DNA from: SZUA-430 sp044220975
GTDB taxonomy: Bacteria > Pseudomonadota > Alphaproteobacteria > Micropepsales > Micropepsaceae
Assembly: GCA_044220975.1 (NCBI GenBank)
Contig: JBGAPZ010000006.1
Coordinates: forward strand, 62,001-126,000
Length of the DNA stretch: 64,000 nucleotides
Direction of reading: 5' to 3'
Positions 59,137 through 64,000 of the stretch are shown here, in pieces. The notes under the pieces were generated by a model that saw only the letters and a program-made list of their open reading frames with translations, had not been told where the DNA came from and did no database searches. The position numbers were made by a program, and so were the translations under genes. How positions within the stretch are numbered: position 1 is the first letter of the stretch; each line of letters starts with the position of its first letter.

Positions 59137-59808
59137 TTAGAAATCCAGGTTCGCATAGTGGGCGGGCGGGCCGATACCGGGCAAATTGTCGGCGAGGATC
59201 GGGCGGAAGCTGGGGCGCGACTTCAGCCTGGCGTACCAGTCGCGCGCCTTGGGGAATTGCAGCCACGGCACGTCGCCGAAATAGTCCACGCAAGAGATGT
59301 GGGACGCGGCCGCGAAGTCGGCGAGGCTCAAGCCGCCCGCCAGGCAGTCGCGCTCATCGATCAGTTTTTCGATGAAATCCATGCGCAGGCGCAGCGCCTC
59401 CAGCGCGCGGCGCAGCGCCACCAAGTCGGGCTCGGGCGTCGGCATTTGGCGAAAGCGCTTCAGATATTTTTCGCGCACGACGACGGCCGTGATCTCGCCG
59501 AAGAAGAAGCGGTCGAACCAGGCGCAGAGCCTTCGCACCTCGGCGCGGTCGGCCGCGCGCTTGGGCATCAACGGCGGGTCGGGGTGGAGCTCTTCCATGT
59601 ACTCGCAGATCGCCTGCGCGTCGGAAAACTTCGCGCCGTCGGTCTCGATGAAGACCGGCAGTTGCTTGGCCGGATCGAGCGGGAAGAGTTCGTCGCGCGG
59701 CTCCCACGGCTTTTCCGCATGCGCCTCGAACGTCAACTTCTTCTCGCCCAGGATCAGACGCACGCGCCGGCAGAACGGCGAGAGCGGGAAATGGTGGAGT
59801 TGGCGCAT
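59137..59808 (-). CDS. Glutathione S-transferase family protein
   Basis: The product is 223 aa. The thioredoxin-fold N-domain starts MRQLHHFPLSPFCRRVRLIL, with the active-site Cys/Ser region SPFCRR, and continues KQLPVFIETDGAKFSDAQAICEYM (glutathione contact). The C-domain is helical (LADFAAASHISCVDYFGDV). It acts in detoxification or stress; the substrate is not known. ATG 59808 is chosen on family length. It stands next to queG. Confidence 0.9.
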   Translation of the reverse strand: MRQLHHFPLSPFCRRVRLILGEKKLTFEAHAEKPWEPRDELFPLDPAKQLPVFIETDGAKFSDAQAICEYMEELHPDPPLMPKRAADRAEVRRLCAWFDRFFFGEITAVVVREKYLKRFRQMPTPEPDLVALRRALEALRLRMDFIEKLIDERDCLAGGLSLADFAAASHISCVDYFGDVPWLQFPKARDWYARLKSRPSFRPILADNLPGIGPPAHYANLDF

Positions 59809-59901
59809 GGGTGGCAGGTTAGCGTGATTCGGTGGGGCGGCGGGCGACTTCAACACCGCCGTCATGGCCAGACCGGACGGTCACCTAGGACCAACCGTGC
59901 G

Positions 59902-60312
59902 CTAAGGCCAGCCGTCGTGCTTGGAAGGCTGATCTTCTTCGTGGTCTTCGGAGAAGCGGCCACGCTCTAACATTAGCTTGAGTGCTTGTTCCGCCACGGG
60001 CGCAATTCGTTGCGGCCATCCGGTTGCGATAAACTTTGCCTCCTTCATCGTTCTCGGCGTCGCGTTCAACGCCTCGATCATGAGCTTGTGCACCTGCGCC
60101 ACGGCCGCGCTCTCTTCAGGTGTCATGGCGCTGTTGGGATCTGGGTCTCCTTCGTAAGGAAAGAAGTCGAAGAACATCTCGAAATATTCGGCGAAGCCGA
60201 CGGTCTCGAGGTCAGCTTGCCACTCGACCAGCGACAACATTGCTTCCATCACGCGGTTGCGGAGGCTCTGGTCGACCAATCGTTCGGACACGGGCATCGC
60301 TCCAGGGTGCAT
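59902..60312 (-). CDS. Hypothetical protein, small accessory gene
   Basis: The product is 136 aa from ATG 60312 (MHPGAMPVSERLVDQSLRN), with AGGG 6 nt upstream. It is acidic and helical (LSLVEWQADLETVGFAEYFEMFFDFFPYEGD), without a signal peptide. The longer upstream frame is spurious because its N-terminus would be translated from a REP-like repeat. No family is recognised. It lies in a run of small genes divided by repeats. Confidence 0.45.
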   Translation of the reverse strand: MHPGAMPVSERLVDQSLRNRVMEAMLSLVEWQADLETVGFAEYFEMFFDFFPYEGDPDPNSAMTPEESAAVAQVHKLMIEALNATPRTMKEAKFIATGWPQRIAPVAEQALKLMLERGRFSEDHEEDQPSKHDGWP

Positions 60313-60394
60313 CAGCCGCCCTGGGTGCACAATGGCTGGCGAAGGTATTCGAGCGTCGACGAGATAAAACGGCGACGCCTCTTTACAAATGGTC

Positions 60395-60426
60395 GTCATG
60401 GCCGGGCTTGACCCGGCCACCCAGGG
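60395..60426. repeat. REP-like palindrome (GGCCGGG family)
   Basis: GTCATGGCCGGGCTTGACCC and the CCACCCAGGGA tail form the canonical palindrome, immediately upstream of the previous gene. Confidence 0.8.
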
Positions 60427-60450
60427 ACACGGCGCCATCCTCTTTGTTTG

Positions 60451-60480
60451 TCATGGTCCGCGGAGGCGGACCACCCACGA
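60451..60480. repeat. REP-like palindrome, GGTCCGC variant
   Basis: TCATGGTCCGCGGAGGCGGA followed by CCACCCACGA. It has the same frame of symmetry as the GGCCGGG family with a different arm sequence. Related copies lie at 61050-61079 and 61776-61806. Confidence 0.7.
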
Positions 60481-60583
60481 CTAGTCGTCGTGGCTCAGGC
60501 CGATCGCCGTGGTTGGGTTGGCGATGCGGTGCGCCGTCCTTAGGATATGGACGGATCATGATGCGCCCGGGCGGGATACGAGC

Positions 60584-61042
60584 ATGGACGATGGCCAGGT
60601 ACTTGCCAAACTAACGTGTCCTGCGCGGCCATATGTCGTGTTGGGTCTGACCTTTGGCAGTCCAGCGATCCTTGCTGTGGCGGTGGCGATCATGAGGCCC
60701 AACGATGCTGCTTGGGTCTATGAGGTGATATTTGTTTGCTTCGGGCTACTCGTCGTGCCGATCTGGATTTGGCTCTATCTGAAGCAAATTGCACTTTACC
60801 CGCGAGAGATTGTGTTCGGCCGGTTTCGGTTGATCTCGAGCAAAGTGGCAGTTGCGGACGTTGTTAGTGCCGGCGTTGTTCACGAGGGCGTTGGTGTCGA
60901 CGTGCCACGAAATCGCATGGAACTCGTCGTTTCTCAGCCATCCGGCCAAAGCACCATGCTCGTCAACATTCAGATGTTCGAGCTGAGGTCGGCTGAGAGG
61001 TTTTGCGAAGCGCTTCGGGCTCTCATTGCGCGACGGCAGTAA
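60584..61042 (+). CDS. Two-helix membrane protein with a PH-like tail
   Basis: The product is 152 aa. Two membrane helices at about residues 17-37 and 42-65 (VIFVCFGLLVVPIWIWLYL) are followed by a soluble C-terminal domain (YPREIVFGRFRLISSKVAVAD), compatible with a PH-type fold like the one at 7607. No function is known. Confidence 0.55.
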   Translation: MDDGQVLAKLTCPARPYVVLGLTFGSPAILAVAVAIMRPNDAAWVYEVIFVCFGLLVVPIWIWLYLKQIALYPREIVFGRFRLISSKVAVADVVSAGVVHEGVGVDVPRNRMELVVSQPSGQSTMLVNIQMFELRSAERFCEALRALIARRQ

Positions 61043-61049
61043 GAAAAGT

Positions 61050-61079
61050 CGTGGGTGGTCCGCCTGCGCGGACCATGAC
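61050..61079. repeat. REP-like palindrome, GGTCCGC variant
   Basis: CGTGGGTGGTCCGCCTGCGC followed by GGACCATGAC, just after the preceding gene. Confidence 0.7.
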
Positions 61080-61107
61080 AGGTGGGAGGAGATGTCGGCG
61101 CGTGCTT

Positions 61108-61140
61108 CCCTGGGTGGCCGGGTCAAGCCCGACCATGACG
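61108..61140. repeat. REP-like palindrome (GGCCGGG family)
   Basis: CCCTGGGTGGCCGGGTCAAG followed by CCCGACCATGACG, one base off the consensus. Confidence 0.78.
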
Positions 61141-61142
61141 GG

Positions 61143-61688
61143 CTAGTGGCCATTGCAGCGATAGCGGGGATGGCTGGGTGCTCGCATCTTGCGGGCCAGG
61201 CAGGCGAATTCCGGCGCTTTGAGGTCAACGATCTCGCGGCCATAGAACGCCCGTGCCGCCTTGCCGAATCCGTAGATGTGTTCGCCCTCCTCGGTGCCCA
61301 TGTAGGCGCGGCTCATGCTTACCGCGAGCAACTCGTCGCGCGAGAACCATACGCGCAGTGGCAACATCATCACGAGCTCATCGATGTGGTGGTCGGTGTG
61401 GCCGTTCTCCGGCGTCCAACCGCTGCAGCCGCTATCAAGTATCAAATAGCGCGTGACAAAGTTTGCCGGATGGCTGTTCTTCAATTCCGCGATCATCGCT
61501 TCCCGCAGCGCCGCTGGTGGCGGCTTGAGCGACGCGGGCGCCTCAGCCAGCCAGCCTTCCGCCGTTCGCGTGCACCGAACGACCATCGGCGCGTAGGCTG
61601 CGGACAGCACCACCAGCAATGAGATCGCGGCGAGGCCGAGGGTCCATCCGATGATCCGAAAGGCGCGATCCAAGATGTGCAACGGCAT
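61143..61688 (-). CDS. Membrane-anchored protein with a GT51-like fragment
   Basis: The product is about 181 aa. One membrane helix (residues 9-33) is followed by a region resembling the C-terminal half of a peptidoglycan glycosyltransferase (GT51) domain: FSRDELLAVSMSRAYMG, then FGKAARAFYGREIVDLKAPEFACLARKMRAPS. This matches the YFGKxxxxLSLAExALLA pattern. The catalytic Glu segment of real GT51 enzymes is not seen, so activity is unlikely without it. ATG 61688 lies too close to GGAG, and a TTG two codons later is a possible start. Confidence 0.5.
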   Translation of the reverse strand: MPLHILDRAFRIIGWTLGLAAISLLVVLSAAYAPMVVRCTRTAEGWLAEAPASLKPPPAALREAMIAELKNSHPANFVTRYLILDSGCSGWTPENGHTDHHIDELVMMLPLRVWFSRDELLAVSMSRAYMGTEEGEHIYGFGKAARAFYGREIVDLKAPEFACLARKMRAPSHPRYRCNGH

Positions 61689-61775
61689 CTCCACTGGTAA
61701 CCGTCTCTCCCCCATACTGGCATGGTCGGCATGGGCCGACCATCAACGACTTCTCCGACTTCATCGTTGTGCAGT

Positions 61776-61806
61776 CGTGGGTGGTTCGCCTTCGCGGACC
61801 ATGACA
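61776..61806. repeat. REP-like palindrome, GGTCCGC variant
   Basis: CGTGGGTGGTTCGCCTTCGC followed by GGACCATGACA, about 35 bp before the next gene. A related CATGGTCGGC palindrome is at 61720-61745. Confidence 0.65.
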
Positions 61807-61839
61807 GTATGAAGACCCGGTTCAGTCGGAAAATACGCC

Positions 61840-62121
61840 ATGAATTCTTCGCGCGGCGAAATCTATAGGGTCGAGGAAGAAATCGCCGCGATTGGGTTGT
61901 CGATGTGCCGGTTGCTCCCACCCGGCATCTCAGAGTCGATGACTGCGCACCTGAGAGAGCTTTTCGAGGCGAACGAGTATGGTGAGGCCATGGTCGCCTT
62001 AAAGTGGTTGGAAGAGAAGGATGGCGTCGATCCTGGCGCTGATGTTCGCGCGATGATGGACCGGATACGATCTCTGATGGATCGTTTGAAGCTGCTTTGC
62101 GATGGTGCCGCAGAGAAGTAG
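61840..62121 (+). CDS. Small acidic/helical protein, MafI-like candidate immunity
   Basis: The product is 93 aa and all helical. The segment HLRELFEANEYGEAMVALKWLEE resembles the NEYGxA motif of MafI-type immunity proteins of contact-dependent toxins, though a confident assignment is not possible without a profile search. No toxin gene is adjacent. It is one of several small genes divided by REP-like palindromes. Confidence 0.5.
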   Translation: MNSSRGEIYRVEEEIAAIGLSMCRLLPPGISESMTAHLRELFEANEYGEAMVALKWLEEKDGVDPGADVRAMMDRIRSLMDRLKLLCDGAAEK

Positions 62122-62144
62122 CAAATTCCGCTGTTGGGCAGCGG

Positions 62145-62177
62145 CCCTGGGTAGCCGGGTCAGGCCCGGCTATGACG
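62145..62177. repeat. REP-like palindrome (GGCCGGG family)
   Basis: CCCTGGGTAGCCGGGTCAGG followed by CCCGGCTATGACG. Paired substitutions on both arms (GTAGC/GCTAT) keep the symmetry. Confidence 0.75.
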
Positions 62178-62199
62178 GGGTTTTTGTGATTGTCGGCTG

Positions 62200-62457
62200 T
62201 TATTTGTCGCCTGGCTTGCCGGCGCGCGACCGTATGTACTTCAGCGTAGCGGTCAGTTTCTTCTGTACCGATGGCGTGTCGTGAAGGAACTCGCCGCCGC
62301 CCGGCCGATATTGTGCGAGCATCATCACCGCTTCCTGCAAATAGTCGTCGTCGGGATACGCATCGTCGATCGCGACCTCGATCCTATTTGCAAGTGAGAG
62401 TGTCGTGTCCTCGCCCGACACGAACTTCTGAATCATGTTCTCAAGGTCGTCGGGCAT
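62200..62457 (-). CDS. Small conserved hypothetical protein
   Basis: The product is 85 aa, acidic and helical (MPDDLENMIQKFVSGEDTTL, then YPDDDYLQEAVMMLAQYRPGGGEFL). The second half recalls small immunity-like proteins, but no family is named with confidence. It lies between two REP-like palindromes. Its start ATG lacks an obvious ribosome site. Confidence 0.5.
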   Translation of the reverse strand: MPDDLENMIQKFVSGEDTTLSLANRIEVAIDDAYPDDDYLQEAVMMLAQYRPGGGEFLHDTPSVQKKLTATLKYIRSRAGKPGDK

Positions 62458-62487
62458 TGCACCGCCTGCGAGTTTAGTTGTTCACTT

Positions 62488-62520
62488 CCCTGGGTGGCCG
62501 GGTCAAGCCCGGCCATGACG
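62488..62520. repeat. REP-like palindrome (GGCCGGG family)
   Basis: This is a canonical copy: CCCTGGGTGGCCGGGTCAAG followed by CCCGGCCATGACG. It lies upstream of both the previous and the next gene. Confidence 0.8.
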
Positions 62521-62576
62521 ACGCGCGGCCGGGCGAGGAATGTGCATAGTGTTCCCGTTTCCCAGGGGAGTTGGTC

Positions 62577-63029
62577 ATGGTGGCATTTGCGCAGCTGGAA
62601 GCTCTGCTTCGTGCCGAACAAGGCGCTTCATATGGCAAGGGAGAGAGCGAAGGGTCGATAGCGGAGATCGAGAACTCACTCGGTGTGCGCATCGTTGGAG
62701 GTTACCGTTCTTTCCTAAGATGCTTCGGTTGGATCAGCGTCGGGTCGATCGAGGTGAATGGCGCCGGGCCGGATGTTCCATCCCATCTCGATTTGCTAAA
62801 GATAACCCTGTCCGAGCGATATGAGATGGGGCCGCCTCTCCCGCTCTTCTTGCTACCACTTTTGAATGATGGTGCCGGAAACAACTACTGCCTGGACACT
62901 GCGTCGACCGTCGGCGGCGAAAATCCAGTTGTATTCTGGGACCACGAACTCGACACGGATCAAGAGATCGAACAGGTGTCACCGTCGTTCCACGAATGGC
63001 TTTCGATCAGAATTCAGGAATCCCGCTAA
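62577..63029 (+). CDS. SMI1/KNR4 (SUKH) family protein, candidate immunity
   Basis: The product is 150 aa. The SUKH landmarks are IAEIENSLGVRIVGGYRSFLR (E at the start of the helix, then P/G-YR), LLPLLNDGAGNNYCLDTAS, NPVVFWDHE and a closing FHEWLSIRI. SUKH proteins protect against toxins of polymorphic systems, and standalone copies also exist. AGGGGAG precedes ATG 62577 by 6 nt. No partner toxin is seen. Confidence 0.85.
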   Translation: MVAFAQLEALLRAEQGASYGKGESEGSIAEIENSLGVRIVGGYRSFLRCFGWISVGSIEVNGAGPDVPSHLDLLKITLSERYEMGPPLPLFLLPLLNDGAGNNYCLDTASTVGGENPVVFWDHELDTDQEIEQVSPSFHEWLSIRIQESR

Positions 63030-63043
63030 GCCAGCGCGTGTGG

Positions 63044-63077
63044 CCCTGGGTGGCCGGGTCAAGCCCGGCCATGACGG
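63044..63077. repeat. REP-like palindrome (GGCCGGG family)
   Basis: CCCTGGGTGGCCGGGTCAAG followed by CCCGGCCATGACGG, 15 bp after the SUKH gene. Confidence 0.8.
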
Positions 63078-63080
63078 ATG

Positions 63081-63258
63081 TGGGGTGTGAACCGCGAACT
63101 TTCGAACTCTTGAACCCGGTCTGCCCTTCACATCCATCCTTGTCTCTCTCTTCCGTAGGTAGGGTTCTGCTGGATGGGACGCCGGATCGCTGTTCGAAAG
63201 TTCGAGAGTTCGCGGTTCACACCCTTCCCGGAGTTCGAAAGTTCGGAAGTTCGCGGTT
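63081..63258. repeat. AT-mixed inverted/direct repeats (GTTCGAAAGTTCG)
   Basis: GTGAACCGCGAACTTTCGAA near 63087 is inverted relative to two direct copies of GTTCGAAAGTTCG with GAGTTCGCGGTT endings at about 63194 and 63235. The last overlaps the end of the ATPase gene. No gene is in this stretch. Confidence 0.6.
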
Positions 63259-64000
63259 ACGCGGCCGCTGAGAACTTGCCGCGTTCGTTGAAGAGTTTGC
63301 CGGCCTTCGCCATGCGGTAGAGCAGGCCCTTCACTTGCGACACGCGGCTTTCGACCATCGCGGCGACGTCTTGGGCGGTCATCGGTTCGCCGGCTTTCGA
63401 CAGCTCTTTGAGGATCTGCGCTTCCAGCGCCGTCGAGCGATACTCATCCGCGTCTCCCAGCACCGCCCAGAGGCCTCGCGTTCCGTCGAAGCGTAGGGCC
63501 TTTTCGAACACCGGCAGGTCGCGGCCTCTTCCGTAGAGGACGGCGTCGGCTTGGGCGGCTTCTTTGCGGAGGATCAGGATGCTGTCGGCGGCGCCGGTGA
63601 GGCCTGTCGTGCCGCTCACCAGGTCGAAGGGGTCTTCGGGGTTTTCGCGTTTCGAGGCATGGTGCATCACGACGATGGCGAGACGGTGTTTCGAGGCCAG
63701 GCGCTGCAGCACGGCCAGCTGCTCGAAGTCGTCGGTGTAGAGCGTTTTCTTGCCGTCGGCGCGGCCGCGCACTTTCGCCCACACGTCCACGATCACGAGC
63801 TTGGGCGTCTTCGCGGTTTGCACCCAGGCCTCGATCGCGCCGAGGCCGCCTTCGTCGAGGCGCGGCCATTCGGTGTGGAACGTGATGCGTTCGGGCCAAG
63901 GCTGGTCGCCCAGCATCTGCTGCACGCGCGCTTGGAGCCTTCGTTCGTTGTCCTCGAGCGCGAGCACCAGCACGTCGCCCGCTTCGCACGTCGTGGCCGA
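63257..64000 (-). CDS. RepA-like (RecA-fold) AAA ATPase, 5' part missing
   Basis: This is the C-terminal 247 codons of a RecA/DnaB-type ATPase of the plasmid and phage RepA family. The frame is open to the window edge, so Walker A lies beyond. Seen are VLVLALEDNERRLQARVQQM, Walker B KLVIVDVWAKVRG and AIVVMHHASK, and a sensor-like SGTTGLTGAADSILIL. The C-terminus is a winged helix (PMTAQDVAAMVESRVSQVKGLLYRMAKAGKL). Such proteins are encoded on integrated plasmids, phages or satellites, so a mobile element may begin here. Confidence 0.82.
   Translation of the reverse strand, partial: SATTCEAGDVLVLALEDNERRLQARVQQMLGDQPWPERITFHTEWPRLDEGGLGAIEAWVQTAKTPKLVIVDVWAKVRGRADGKKTLYTDDFEQLAVLQRLASKHRLAIVVMHHASKRENPEDPFDLVSGTTGLTGAADSILILRKEAAQADAVLYGRGRDLPVFEKALRFDGTRGLWAVLGDADEYRSTALEAQILKELSKAGEPMTAQDVAAMVESRVSQVKGLLYRMAKAGKLFNERGKFSAAA

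Noticed and set aside
60313..60438. N-terminal extension of the gene at 59902
   Set aside because: The extra residues would be encoded by a REP-like palindrome seen at many unrelated places.
1..64000. CRISPR arrays or insertion sequences with transposase
   Set aside because: No evenly spaced identical repeats with unique spacers and no transposase-like protein were seen in the window.

Overview
The window comes from a high-GC alphaproteobacterial chromosome. The main evidence is the conserved block murA - DUF2948 - hisD - UPF0262 - low-molecular-weight phosphatase - infA - maf - RNase G - yacG (about 28.1-35.0 kb), together with the pheS/pheT/rplT/rpmI and infC/thrS translation clusters and the queG-GST pair. 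The family or genus cannot be fixed from this sequence.

Layout: (1) 0-7 kb: lepA 3' end, a Tat-exported cupin-like protein, a GH19 lysozyme/chitinase-like enzyme, and a macA-macB efflux operon in which MacB is split into two genes, followed by tRNA-Ser(GGA). (2) 7-12.5 kb: pheS-pheT and rplT-rpmI on the minus strand. (3) 12.8-16.7 kb: a membrane-anchored serine hydrolase divergent from a MarR regulator, then a MATE transporter. (4) 16.7-21.9 kb: an RNA surveillance and repair island. It holds the RNA ligase gene rtcB, a TROVE/Ro60 protein gene (rsr) and, directly upstream on the same strand, about 800 bp of tandem Y-RNA-like units. Three of these carry circularly permuted tRNA-like modules. 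A leader-peptide attenuator precedes the array, and a second attenuator with the same terminator stem precedes the MATE gene. (5) 22-28 kb: metabolic genes (acyl-CoA dehydrogenase, aldo/keto reductase, DSD1-type PLP enzyme, PEP mutase/isocitrate lyase family). (6) 28-35 kb: the murA-yacG block. (7) 35-45.7 kb: msrA, tRNA-Thr(GGT), two small crystallin-like secreted proteins, a glycerophosphodiester phosphodiesterase, a sugar transporter, infC and thrS. (8) 45.8-56.7 kb: a surface polysaccharide region with tandem acyltransferases, methyltransferases, ELM1-like protein, glycosyltransferase and epimerase. (9) 56.8-64 kb: queG, a GST, and small accessory genes (SUKH and MafI-like candidate immunity proteins) separated by many short palindromic repeats, ending in a RepA-like ATPase that runs off the edge.

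The most notable part is the RNA-repair island. A plausible reading is that stalled translation of a short leader ORF lets transcription continue into the Y-RNA array and on into rsr-rtcB, and that a sister attenuator does the same for the MATE pump. That would couple RNA repair and drug efflux to translational stress. The hairpins, the repeated units and the gene identities are visible in the sequence. The regulatory logic is inference.
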